Shown: in pieces, positions 1 through 8,389 of the stretch
Numbering within the stretch: position 1 is the first letter of the stretch
How the letters are laid out: every line of letters starts with the position of its first letter
Notes under the pieces: generated by a model
Seen by the model: only the letters and a program-made list of their open reading frames with translations
Databases searched by the model: none
Told to the model about the DNA's origin: nothing
Assembly (NCBI GenBank): GCA_900769885.1
Contig: CAAGIG010000016.1
Location: forward strand, 1-21,760
DNA: 21,760 nt
Source of the DNA: Rikenellaceae bacterium
GTDB lineage: Bacteria; Bacteroidota; Bacteroidia; Bacteroidales; UBA932
Direction of reading: 5' to 3'
Program-made: the position numbers and the translations under genes

Positions 1-1
1 C

Positions 2-241
2 AGGACAGAGGAATTGTTCAAAGAATTTCTCTCCAATCCCGCCAATATGTCAAACCTCAAATCGGAATTTTTCATTCCCCTTTGCGTAAATACACTTATC
101 AATCAAAAGAGAGTTTCCCTTAAAGTTCTGACAAGTGAAGCAAAATGGTTTGGGGTAACATACAAGGAAGATAAACCCGAAGTGGTAAGTAAAATTTCAA
201 AACTTATCGCTGACGGTATCTACCCTTCTAAACTTTGGTAA
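2..241 (+). CDS. Nucleotidyltransferase family protein, C-terminal fragment
   Basis: This is the last 79 residues of a gene that begins before the window; the frame is open from base 2 to the TAA at 239-241. The tail reads NLKSEFFIPL, then KWFGVTYKEDKP, and ends YPSKLW. I recognise this as the C-terminal end of the roughly 300-residue NTP_transferase-like proteins common in Bacteroidales, which resemble sugar-1-phosphate nucleotidyltransferases. The catalytic N-terminal Rossmann half, with its GxGxR-type nucleotide loop, is outside the window, so activity cannot be checked. An in-frame TTG at 14 is not a likely start because the homologous reading continues upstream of it. An intrinsic terminator follows 9 bp after the stop, so this gene closes its transcription unit. 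The family call rests on recall of related tails and is moderately sure; the substrate is unknown. Confidence 0.65.
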   Translation, partial: RTEELFKEFLSNPANMSNLKSEFFIPLCVNTLINQKRVSLKVLTSEAKWFGVTYKEDKPEVVSKISKLIADGIYPSKLW

Positions 242-249
242 AAACATAC

Positions 250-279
250 AAAGGGTGGTTTATGCCACCCTTTATTTTT
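250..279 (+). terminator. Rho-independent terminator
   Basis: A perfect 9-bp stem (AAAGGGTGG at 250-258 with CCACCCTTT at 265-273) closes a 6-nt loop and is followed by ATTTTT. It lies directly after the stop of the nucleotidyltransferase-like gene. The next start codon is only 13 nt past the T-tract, so the antiporter promoter may lie upstream of this hairpin or the gene may depend on read-through. Confidence 0.85.
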
Positions 280-292
280 AAATACATAACAG

Positions 293-1942
293 ATGACCCT
301 ATATACACTCTTAATACTGGCAGCCGTAGTTGTAACACTATGTGTCATTCTCAACAGAATCTCCAACAAAATCGGCATCCCGATGCTATTGGGCTTTATG
401 CTATTGGGTATGCTTTTTGGCACAGATGGCATTTTCAGTATCGAGTTTGACAATTTTCATTTCACCGAAGATATCTGTACCGTTGCCCTTATCTTCATAA
501 TGTTTTATGGTGGTTTCGGTACGAGTTGGAAAGAGGCACGACCAGTAGTGGTTAAAGCAGGGTTGCTGGCCTCTCTCGGGGTCGTCATAACGGCATTGCT
601 TACCGGTCTGTTCTGTATCTATGTTTTGGGAATGCCCCCTTTGTTCGGATATCTTGTAGGTGCAGTTCTATGTTCTACAGATGCCGCCTCCGTGTTCAGC
701 ATTCTCCGCTCGAGAAAACTCGGCTTGAAATATAACACCGCATCTCTGCTGGAAATTGAGAGCGGTAGTAATGACCCTTGCTCCTATATGCTTACCGCCA
801 TTATGATTTCCATCATAACAGGAGAATCATCGGGTGGCGGAATAGGATATATGATTTTTTCCCAACTGGTTTACGGAGCAGCCCTCGGATTGGTAATAGC
901 AATCCTTTCTACTAAAATAATGAAAAAGTTCGGCAATACACGCTCGAGTTTCGATGAGTTGTTTGTATTTGCCATCGCACTTCTCTCATACGCCCTTCCG
1001 AGCATTATTGGAGGAAACGGTTACTTGAGTGCCTATATCGTAGGTATCATTCTCGGAAACTCAAACATTAAGGACAAAAAGACACTGGTTCCATTCTTTG
1101 ACGGAATCAATGGACTTATGCAGGTGGTTATCTTCTTCCTTTTGGGTCTTCTGGTAAATCCATCAGAACTCCCTTCTGTCCTACTTCCTGCCGCTTTGAT
1201 TGCCATATTTATGGTATTAGTGGCACGACCTGTTTCGATTCTATCGATATTGACCCCATTCAAAAGCAGACTTAACCAACAGGCATTGGTCTCATTCGTA
1301 GGTCTTAGAGGGGCTGCATCCATCGTGTTTGCAATTATGGCCACCCCTGCTGTTTCTACTATATACCCAGAAGAAGAACATATCCTTTTTAATATAGTCT
1401 TCACGATTGTGATTATCTCAATTCTGTTCCAAGGTTCATTTATTCCTCTTGTATCGAGAAAACTGAAGATGATCGACCAGGATGAGGACATTATGAAGAC
1501 CTTTACTGACTATTCAAAAGACAGTGACATAGAGTTCATTCAGGTGGACATCACTGACAAAGACCCCTGGAAAGACAAAACGGTCAAAGACATACCGATA
1601 CCCCACGATACATTGATTGCAATGATTATCCGAAATGGAGAAGCAAAAGTTCCAAGTGGCAAGACAAAAATCATAGAGGGGGACAAAGTAATTATGACTG
1701 CCAAGAATTATGACAATGACTCCGTAATACATCTTCAGGAAAGGATTATCACCCCTGAAAGCGGTTGGGTAGGAAAAAAAGTGTTCCAATACTCTCCCAA
1801 CAGCAATGAAATTATCGTTCTTATCAAGAGAGGTGAAGAATCTATTATCCCTCGTGGAAACACCGTTCTTCAGGAGAATGACATAATGGTTATCAACGAA
1901 ATTCAAAAAAAACCTAAAATAGCTAACAATGACAAAGTCTAA
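293..1942 (+). CDS. Potassium/proton antiporter (CPA1 family, NhaP2/CvrA-like)
   Basis: This is a 549-residue inner-membrane cation/proton antiporter. Residues 1-390 form about a dozen hydrophobic segments of the Na+/H+ exchanger fold. STD at 128-130 and SGSND at 157-161 match the conserved transport-site motifs of the CPA1 group, the latter holding the Asn-Asp pair. The cytoplasmic tail from about residue 400 looks like two consecutive TrkA-C (RCK-C) type modules, roughly 400-470 and 480-540, which in related proteins bind small ligands and gate transport. E. coli NhaP2 is similar in length but carries one TrkA-C plus a CorC/HlyC domain. K+ as the exported ion is inferred from family resemblance. 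The ATG at 293 is the first in frame after the terminator. The 3' end overlaps the DUF362 gene by 14 nt, so the two are co-transcribed. Confidence 0.88.
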   Translation: MTLYTLLILAAVVVTLCVILNRISNKIGIPMLLGFMLLGMLFGTDGIFSIEFDNFHFTEDICTVALIFIMFYGGFGTSWKEARPVVVKAGLLASLGVVITALLTGLFCIYVLGMPPLFGYLVGAVLCSTDAASVFSILRSRKLGLKYNTASLLEIESGSNDPCSYMLTAIMISIITGESSGGGIGYMIFSQLVYGAALGLVIAILSTKIMKKFGNTRSSFDELFVFAIALLSYALPSIIGGNGYLSAYIVGIILGNSNIKDKKTLVPFFDGINGLMQVVIFFLLGLLVNPSELPSVLLPAALIAIFMVLVARPVSILSILTPFKSRLNQQALVSFVGLRGAASIVFAIMATPAVSTIYPEEEHILFNIVFTIVIISILFQGSFIPLVSRKLKMIDQDEDIMKTFTDYSKDSDIEFIQVDITDKDPWKDKTVKDIPIPHDTLIAMIIRNGEAKVPSGKTKIIEGDKVIMTAKNYDNDSVIHLQERIITPESGWVGKKVFQYSPNSNEIIVLIKRGEESIIPRGNTVLQENDIMVINEIQKKPKIANNDKV

Positions 1943-3062
1943 AGTATACTTTACAGACCTGCATACATCTGTAAAGGCTCCTCTTGTCCAGAAAATGGAG
2001 AATGTGGCAAGAGCTGCCGGAATTGAGACCATCGACTTCAAACAAAAATTTGTAGCAATCAAACTGCACTTCGGAGAGCCCGGCAACCTGGCATTTATCC
2101 GTCCCAACTATGCTGCAAGAGTCGCTGATATGGTCCGCTCTTTTGGAGGCAAGCCTTATCTTACCGACTCCAACACCCTCTACTCGGGCAAAAGATCGAA
2201 TGCAGTAGACCACCTCAACAGTGCAATGGAGAATGGTTTCAACCGCATCTCCGCAAAATGCGATGTAATCATTGCTGACGGGGTAAAAGGGACCGACTTC
2301 AGAGAACTTCCCATCGAAAATGGTAAATATTGCAAAACTGCAAAAGTGGGAACAGCTATTGTAGATTCAGATATAATTATCGCACTGAGCCACTTCAAAG
2401 GTCACGAACAAACCGGTTTCGGCGGAGCATTGAAAAACATCGGAATGGGTTGCGCAAGTGTAGCCGGCAAAATGGAGTTGCACTCATCATCAAAACCTGT
2501 GGTAAAAACCAAGAACTGCCGTTGCTGCAATGTTTGTGTTAAATTCTGCAACCACGATGCTATTCATATTTGCGATGTCGAGACTCCCGATGGAATCCGC
2601 AAGAGCGCACAGATTGACTACAGCAAATGTGTAGGTTGCGGACAATGTATCGCCCTTTGCCAATACAATGCTGCAGTTGTGGAAGATATGGACACATCAG
2701 AAGTTCTCAATGCCAAAATTGCAGAATATACAAAGGCAATCGTTTCTGACAAACCTTGCTTCTATATTAACTTCATAATGAATGTATCTCCCGAGTGCGA
2801 CTGCTGGGTTCATAATGACGCAGCTATTGTTCCCGACATTGGAATTGCAGCCTCATTTGACCCTGTTGCCCTCGACCAGGCTTGCGCAGACCTTGTAATT
2901 GCTGCCCCTACCCTTAAAACGGGTCGTCTTGGAGAGTGCCACTGCCACGAAGGGGAAGACAAATTCCACCTTCTACACCCTGACACCAACTGGCAATATG
3001 GTTTGGACTACGCTCAGGAAATTGGTATTGGATCACGTGATTATGAACTAATTACCATTTAA
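1929..3062 (+). CDS. DUF362 domain protein with two 4Fe-4S clusters
   Basis: This is a 377-residue predicted cytoplasmic iron-sulfur protein. The DUF362 domain occupies roughly residues 5-190. It is followed by a 2x[4Fe-4S] ferredoxin module: cluster I cysteines at 197, 200, 203 and 207, cluster II at 234, 237, 240 and 244, both CxxCxxCxxxC. Neither fourth cysteine is followed by the usual proline (Asn and Gln instead). The C-terminal part carries further Cys/His-rich spots (ECDC near 289-292, ECHCH near 336-340) and ends like other DUF362-ferredoxin proteins (DKF...HP...W...IGIGSR.YEL). The biochemical function of the family is not established; electron transfer is inferred from the clusters. 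It overlaps the antiporter by 14 nt and menA by one base (TAATG), which indicates translational coupling. Confidence 0.85.
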   Translation: MTKSKVYFTDLHTSVKAPLVQKMENVARAAGIETIDFKQKFVAIKLHFGEPGNLAFIRPNYAARVADMVRSFGGKPYLTDSNTLYSGKRSNAVDHLNSAMENGFNRISAKCDVIIADGVKGTDFRELPIENGKYCKTAKVGTAIVDSDIIIALSHFKGHEQTGFGGALKNIGMGCASVAGKMELHSSSKPVVKTKNCRCCNVCVKFCNHDAIHICDVETPDGIRKSAQIDYSKCVGCGQCIALCQYNAAVVEDMDTSEVLNAKIAEYTKAIVSDKPCFYINFIMNVSPECDCWVHNDAAIVPDIGIAASFDPVALDQACADLVIAAPTLKTGRLGECHCHEGEDKFHLLHPDTNWQYGLDYAQEIGIGSRDYELITI

Positions 3063-3964
3063 TGGAAAAGATAAGGCAAAACTCTCCCAAGGCTTGGTTC
3101 CTGGCATCCCGCATCAAAACACTTACGGGTGCGGCAATTCCTGTAATCATAGGAGCGGTTTTGGCTTATACAGATATTTCAGCCGGTACAGGGGTATTCC
3201 AATGGAGGATATTCCTGCCGGCTTTATTGTTTGCTCTATTGATGCAAATAGATGCAAATTTCATCAATGACTATTTCGACTTCAAAAAAGGGAGCGACAG
3301 AGAGGACAGACTCGGTCCGGAGAGGGCCTGTGCACAGGGGTGGATCTCTCCTAAGGCAATGAAAACAGGTATTGCCGTTACCACGATTTTAGGTTGTCTG
3401 GCGGGTCTCCCATTGGCCTTTATGGCAGATATGCGATTGATTCTCATAGGCATAGCCTGCGTTGCTTTTGCATTCCTATACACGACACACCTCTCATATA
3501 TGGGACTCGGAGATATTCTGGTACTGCTCTTTTTTGGAATTGTTCCGGTAGGCTTCACCTACTATATGCTCACAGGATTCCAATGGACTATCTACACCAC
3601 CATACTCGGGATTGCCTGCGGTGCTGCGATTGATACACTGTTGATTATCAACAACTACAGAGACTACGAACAAGATTTGAAAAGCGGCAAGAAAACCCTC
3701 GTGGTACATTTTGGTCCAAAATTCGGATTGTGGTTATATGGCATCGCAGTTACATTATGTACGATTCTGACAATGATAGCAATAGCAAACATCAAATCTG
3801 GTTATCACTCCTTGCCGATATTATTCTATTTCATAAGGGCAATCCATACCTGCTTAAGAATGTCAAGAACCTCAGGAAAAGAGTTGAATTTGCTTTTGGG
3901 AGAGACGTCATCCAACATCCTGATTTACGGGGCATTAGTCTCAATTTGTCTCTTCGCTCAGTAA
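3062..3964 (+). CDS. menA: 1,4-dihydroxy-2-naphthoate prenyltransferase (MenA)
   Basis: This is a UbiA-superfamily integral membrane prenyltransferase of 300 residues that attaches a polyprenyl chain to 1,4-dihydroxy-2-naphthoate, the membrane step of menaquinone synthesis. Both Asp-rich Mg-diphosphate motifs are visible: N-x3-D within NFINDYFDFKKGSD at residues 66-79, and NNYRDYEQD at 197-205 followed by GKKTLVVHFG. The remainder is eight to nine hydrophobic helices. These motifs and the LGPERA stretch after the first one favour MenA over UbiA or protoheme farnesyltransferase. The start codon overlaps the DUF362 stop (TAATG), so it belongs to the antiporter operon. I see no terminator after its stop before the efflux operon begins 83 bp later. 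Confidence 0.9.
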   Translation: MEKIRQNSPKAWFLASRIKTLTGAAIPVIIGAVLAYTDISAGTGVFQWRIFLPALLFALLMQIDANFINDYFDFKKGSDREDRLGPERACAQGWISPKAMKTGIAVTTILGCLAGLPLAFMADMRLILIGIACVAFAFLYTTHLSYMGLGDILVLLFFGIVPVGFTYYMLTGFQWTIYTTILGIACGAAIDTLLIINNYRDYEQDLKSGKKTLVVHFGPKFGLWLYGIAVTLCTILTMIAIANIKSGYHSLPILFYFIRAIHTCLRMSRTSGKELNLLLGETSSNILIYGALVSICLFAQ

Positions 3965-3994
3965 GAAAAATTTAGAAATAAGTGAAAAAACATA

Positions 3995-4035
3995 TATATT
4001 AGCACGATTTTTGAAAAAGAAGTGACGCTAATATA
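3995..4035. promoter_or_regulatory. Perfect 9-bp inverted repeat, candidate operator of the efflux operon
   Basis: TATATTAGC at 3995-4003 and GCTAATATA at 4027-4035 are exact reverse complements separated by 23 bp. The centres of the two arms are 32 bp apart, close to three helical turns. The second arm ends 12 bp before the adaptor start codon. The first arm contains TATATTAG, one base from the Bacteroidota -7 consensus TAnnTTTG, with TTTAG 19 bp upstream as a weak -33. Repressor operator, promoter overlap or 5'-UTR hairpin are all possible. No regulator gene is adjacent. Confidence 0.45.
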
Positions 4036-4047
4036 ATAGGTTTTTGT

Positions 4048-5277
4048 ATGCAGATTAATATTCCGACCGACCGAATCACCCAAACAGGCAACAAGATTGC
4101 ATCGAGAGTAAAAAATGTAAAAGCATCTCACCCCAAAAGATTAAATTACATTTTGGCAGCATTATTAATCGTAATTATTGCTCTGATAGTTATTTTAAAA
4201 TGGCCCGAGCCCGCCAAACCTGTTTATCCCAAAGTAGAAGCTCAGCCCGTAATTGTAGATGATGTCGAGATTTATGGGGAATATGCAGGAAAAATCAAGG
4301 CAAAGCAACACGTGGAGGTTCGTGCCAGAGTGGAAGGATATTTGGAACAAATGCACTTTGAAGAGGGAAGATATATCAAGAAAAACGATATTCTTTTCAC
4401 CATCGACCCCAAACTTTATAAAGCAAGGGTTGAAAAAGCAAAGGCACAATTGAACAAGAATAAGGCTTTGGAACAAAAAGCAGAAAGGGATCTGGCCAGA
4501 ATCAAACCTCTGTACGAGCAAAATGCGGCGAGTCTCTTGGACCTGGACAATGCCACAGCTGCCCACGAAAGTGCCAAAGCTGAAGTAGTTATGAGTGAAG
4601 CCGACCTGACTCAGGCTGAGATTGCATTGAGTTATACCACCGTACGCTCCCCTATTTCAGGATATATCAGCGAGAGTAGTGCAGATATCGGAACATTGGT
4701 CGGTCCCGGAGGAAAATCGTTGTTGGCAACCATTGTAAACAGCGACACCGTTCAGGTCAATTTCAGTATGACCGGTTTGGACTACCTCAAGAGTAAAGAG
4801 AGAAATGTAAACCTCGGACAGAAAATCGAAGAGAGAAATTGGAATCCATATATTACAATTACCCTTGCAGACCACTCCGAATACCCTTTTATCGGAATGG
4901 TGGACTTTGCAGACCCTCAAGTTGACCCCAACACCGGTACATTCTCGGTTAGAGCAGAAATGCCTAATCCTGACCACATTCTCCTTCCCGGACAGCTGAC
5001 CAAAGTGAAACTTTTGCTCGATGTTCGTGAAAATGCAATTGTTGTTCCCACAAAAGCCCTTGTGATTGAGAAAGGTGGAGCATTTGTTTTCGTAGTGAGA
5101 AAAGACAATATCGTTGAGAAGCGTTTTATTGAACTTGGACCTGAGATTTTGAACAACGTGGTCGTTGAGAGGGGTCTTGGTGCCGACGAGATGATTATTG
5201 TAGAAGGGTTTCATAAATTGACCCACGGAATGCAAGTGGAAGTTGTAAATCCTATTGAGACAAAAGATGAAGAGTGA
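4048..5277 (+). CDS. RND efflux periplasmic adaptor subunit (AcrA/MexA type)
   Basis: This is a 409-residue membrane fusion protein that links the inner-membrane pump to the outer-membrane channel. After a basic N-terminus there is one hydrophobic segment (about 33-50), so it is anchored by a transmembrane helix and not as a lipoprotein; there is no cysteine near the N-terminus. The biotinyl/lipoyl-like half-motif near 88-115 and its partner (VRSPISGYI, about 200) flank an alpha-hairpin coiled coil rich in Ala, Lys and Glu (about 128-195). Beta-barrel and membrane-proximal domains follow to the end. The ATG at 4048 is the first in frame after the leader. It is the first gene of the efflux operon, and its 3' end overlaps the pump gene by 11 nt if the pump starts at the ATG at 5267. 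The exported substrates cannot be read from sequence. Confidence 0.93.
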   Translation: MQINIPTDRITQTGNKIASRVKNVKASHPKRLNYILAALLIVIIALIVILKWPEPAKPVYPKVEAQPVIVDDVEIYGEYAGKIKAKQHVEVRARVEGYLEQMHFEEGRYIKKNDILFTIDPKLYKARVEKAKAQLNKNKALEQKAERDLARIKPLYEQNAASLLDLDNATAAHESAKAEVVMSEADLTQAEIALSYTTVRSPISGYISESSADIGTLVGPGGKSLLATIVNSDTVQVNFSMTGLDYLKSKERNVNLGQKIEERNWNPYITITLADHSEYPFIGMVDFADPQVDPNTGTFSVRAEMPNPDHILLPGQLTKVKLLLDVRENAIVVPTKALVIEKGGAFVFVVRKDNIVEKRFIELGPEILNNVVVERGLGADEMIIVEGFHKLTHGMQVEVVNPIETKDEE

Positions 5278-8200
5278 TTTTTTTATAGACAGGCCGATAT
5301 TTTCAACTGTAATATCGATAATTATAGTTTTGATTGGTTTCATTGGTCTATTTCTTTTGCCAGTGGACCAATACCCCAACATTGTCCCCCCTGTGGTGAA
5401 AGTTTCTGCGTCATATCCCGGTGCAGGTGCTGAGACAGTTTCGCAGGCGGTGGCAACACCTATTGAACAGGTTCTCAACGGAACTCCCGGTATGCTGTAT
5501 ATGGAATCACGCAGTGCCAACAACGGAAGTTTCTCTGCTACAATCACTTTCGACATCTCTACAAATGCAGATTTGGCAGCAGTGGAAGTGCAGAACAGAG
5601 TAAAGGATGCCGAATCGAGACTCCCTGCCGAGGTAATTCAAAATGGAATATCTGTGGAGAAACAGGCCTCGAGCAAACTGATGACCATCACATTAAAATC
5701 GAGCGATCCGAAATTTGATGAGATATATTTGAGTAACTACGCCACCCTCAATGTGCTCGATATGCTTCGAAGGGTGAATGGTGTCGGACAAGTCTCCAAT
5801 ATCGGCAGTCGCTACTACGCAATGCAAGTAAAAGTGCGTCCCGAAGTGTTGGCAGCAATGGGACTTACTGTTCAGGACATTACAAATGCGATAAAAGAGC
5901 AGAACAGGGAATCGGCAGCAGGGGTACTTGGACAACAACCAATGGAAGGGATTGACATCACAATTCCGATTGTTGCCAGAGGCCGCCTTTCTTCCATCAG
6001 TGAATTTGAGGACATTGTCATCAAAGCAAATAAAGATGGATCTATTCTCCGACTCAGAGATGTGGCAGAGATTGCTCTTGAGGCTCAATCCTACACCACC
6101 GAAAGTGGTATAAATGGGGAAAATGCAGCAGTTCTGGAGATCAAAATGCTACCGGGAATGAATGCTATGGAGGTCTCCAAGAATGTCAAAAAGGCAATGG
6201 ATGAAATCAGCCGCAATTTCCCTCAAGGGATCACATACGACATTCCATTCGATATGACAGAATATATCTCACAATCTATTAAAGAGGTATATAAAACTCT
6301 TCTTGAAGCACTTGTGCTGGTAATTCTGGTCGTATTCCTTTCATTGCAGAGCTGGAGGGCAACCCTTATCCCGGCTATCGCTGTACCTATCTCACTTATA
6401 GGAACTTTTGGAGTAATGCTTATCTTTGGTTTTACCCTGAATACACTTACTCTGCTCGGACTTGTCCTTGCCATAGGTACAGTTGTGGATGATGCCATTG
6501 TGGTGGTGGAAAGTGTGGATATGTTGATACATACCGAAAAACTCTCACCCTACCAGGCGACCAAAAAGGCTATGAACGGGCTCGGAGGAGCACTTATTGC
6601 CACATCATTGGTCCTTTGTGCGGTGTTTGTCCCTGTGAGTTTCCTTTCGGGAATCACCGGACTTTTGTACCGTCAGTTTACCATAACCATTGCTGTTTCT
6701 GTCATCATTTCTACCATAGTGGCGCTCACCCTAAGCCCCGTTATGTGTTCGAAGTTCCTGAAATCATTCTCAGCAAATGAAAAGCCCAAGAACCTGATTT
6801 TCAGAACTATCAACAAATGGCTGGACAAAGGGACGATATTCTACGGAGAGATGATACGCAAATCAGTTGTTCACTCCAAAAAGGTATATATAGGCTACGG
6901 AATATCTATTCTCCTTATCTTCGTAATGATGAAATTTATACCTCAAAGTTTCATTCCAGCAGAAGATCAGGGGTATTTTACAGTGGAACTCGAACTCCCT
7001 GAAGGGGCATCGCTCGAGAGGAGCCGTGAAGTTACCGACAGAGCTATTGAACACCTGATGGGATTCCACGATGTGGAACATATCCTCAATGTAACAGGTA
7101 GTTCCCCAAGATTGGGTACCAGCCAGTCGCACGGTCAAATAACAGTCATTATGAAGCCCTGGGAAGAAAGGGAGGAGAAAGATTTGTCGGTATTTATGGA
7201 AAAGGTGAGAAAAGATTTGTCCCAATATCCCGAATCGAAAGTTTACCTTAGCACCCCACCAGTAATTCCAGGATTAGGTTCTTCAGGAGGTTTTGAAATG
7301 GCTATTGAAGCTAAAGGAAATATGACCTACAACGACCTCAAAGCAGCTACCGATACCCTATTATATTACGCATCACAAAGGAAAGAACTCTCCAGAGTTT
7401 CATCCTCTATGCAGAATGAAATTCCACAATTGTATATCAATGTGGACAGGGATATGGCAAAACTGATGGGTGTCTCAGTTGCCGATATATTTACCACAAT
7501 GAAGACCTTTACAGGTTCTGTATATGTCAATGACTTCAACCTATTCAACAGAGTCTATCGCGTTTACCTTCAAGCAGATGCACCATACAGAGCACACAGG
7601 AACAATATGAACCTATACTTTGTAAAAGGGAACGGAGGGAAGATGATTCCCATCACATCATTGGGAACTACAACCTACACAACAGGTCCCGGAAGCATCA
7701 AAAGGTTCAATATGTATTACGCATCGACTATCACAGGAGAGGCTGCATCGGGTTACAGCTCGGGCCAGGCTATGAAAGTTCTCGAAGAGATTGCACGAGA
7801 AAAACTTCCTAAAGATATAGGTATCGAATGGAGCGGATTGTCGTATCAGGAGAAGCAGCAGAGTGGCCAGACAGGGTTTGTAATATTGCTAGCATTCCTG
7901 TTTGTATTCCTTTTCCTTGCAGCACAATACGAAAGCTGGTCAATTCCCATTGCAGTTTTGCTTTCTCTTCCTGTTGCCTGCCTCGGAGCCTTCTTTGGAA
8001 TAACCCTGTTTGGACTTGAAAACAATGTATATTTCCAGATTGGTCTTGTAATGCTTATTGGTCTTGCAGCGAAAAATGCAATTCTGATTGTAGAATTTGC
8101 CCAAACAGAACTTGAGAAAGGCAAAAGTGCGATTGAAGCTGCTGTAAATGCCGGAATTCTCCGTTTCAGGCCAATTGTAATGACCTCATTGACATTCATT

Positions 8201-8389
8201 TTGGGAATGTTGCCTTTGGTTCTTGCAAGTGGTCCCGGAGCCCAGAGCCGACAAAGTATCGGAGTGGGAGTATTCTTCGGAATGATGGTTGCAATCACTA
8301 TCGGAATTTTACTGGTTCCATTTTTCTTTATCTGGATACACAAATGCAAAGAATATATTCGAAACAAAAAAGGAGGAAGCAATGAATAG
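5267..8389 (+). CDS. RND efflux pump inner-membrane subunit (HAE1/AcrB type)
   Basis: This is a 1040-residue proton-driven multidrug exporter, the usual length for AcrB homologues. I chose the ATG at 5267 because it gives the classic N-terminus MKSDFFIDRPIF; a TTG 12 nt upstream would add four non-conserved residues. The proton-relay residues are intact: adjacent Asp408-Asp409 (GTVVDDAIVVVE), Lys936 (GLAAKNAIL) and Arg966 (LRFRP), matching AcrB D407/D408, K940 and R971. Twelve transmembrane helices and two large periplasmic loops fit the family layout. It overlaps the adaptor gene by 11 nt and the outer-membrane factor gene by 8 nt. The hydrophobic-amphiphilic exporter (HAE1) class suggests drugs, bile salts or detergents as substrates, but this is inference. 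Confidence 0.95.
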   Translation: MKSDFFIDRPIFSTVISIIIVLIGFIGLFLLPVDQYPNIVPPVVKVSASYPGAGAETVSQAVATPIEQVLNGTPGMLYMESRSANNGSFSATITFDISTNADLAAVEVQNRVKDAESRLPAEVIQNGISVEKQASSKLMTITLKSSDPKFDEIYLSNYATLNVLDMLRRVNGVGQVSNIGSRYYAMQVKVRPEVLAAMGLTVQDITNAIKEQNRESAAGVLGQQPMEGIDITIPIVARGRLSSISEFEDIVIKANKDGSILRLRDVAEIALEAQSYTTESGINGENAAVLEIKMLPGMNAMEVSKNVKKAMDEISRNFPQGITYDIPFDMTEYISQSIKEVYKTLLEALVLVILVVFLSLQSWRATLIPAIAVPISLIGTFGVMLIFGFTLNTLTLLGLVLAIGTVVDDAIVVVESVDMLIHTEKLSPYQATKKAMNGLGGALIATSLVLCAVFVPVSFLSGITGLLYRQFTITIAVSVIISTIVALTLSPVMCSKFLKSFSANEKPKNLIFRTINKWLDKGTIFYGEMIRKSVVHSKKVYIGYGISILLIFVMMKFIPQSFIPAEDQGYFTVELELPEGASLERSREVTDRAIEHLMGFHDVEHILNVTGSSPRLGTSQSHGQITVIMKPWEEREEKDLSVFMEKVRKDLSQYPESKVYLSTPPVIPGLGSSGGFEMAIEAKGNMTYNDLKAATDTLLYYASQRKELSRVSSSMQNEIPQLYINVDRDMAKLMGVSVADIFTTMKTFTGSVYVNDFNLFNRVYRVYLQADAPYRAHRNNMNLYFVKGNGGKMIPITSLGTTTYTTGPGSIKRFNMYYASTITGEAASGYSSGQAMKVLEEIAREKLPKDIGIEWSGLSYQEKQQSGQTGFVILLAFLFVFLFLAAQYESWSIPIAVLLSLPVACLGAFFGITLFGLENNVYFQIGLVMLIGLAAKNAILIVEFAQTELEKGKSAIEAAVNAGILRFRPIVMTSLTFILGMLPLVLASGPGAQSRQSIGVGVFFGMMVAITIGILLVPFFFIWIHKCKEYIRNKKGGSNE

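Noticed and set aside
1033..1491. Long antisense reading frame inside the antiporter gene, and similar long antisense frames elsewhere (for example 4657-5556 opposite the efflux genes)
   Set aside because: They lie entirely opposite well-conserved genes, show no recognisable family, and have no promoter or spacing logic of their own.
5255..5266. TTG start for the RND pump
   Set aside because: The ATG at 5267 gives the family-typical N-terminus (SDFFIDRPIF directly after Met-Lys).
8289..8381. N-terminal extension of the outer-membrane factor into the pump gene
   Set aside because: The extension removes the lipoprotein signal peptide from the N-terminus. The ATG at 8382 has an AGGAGG five bases upstream and starts a standard signal sequence.
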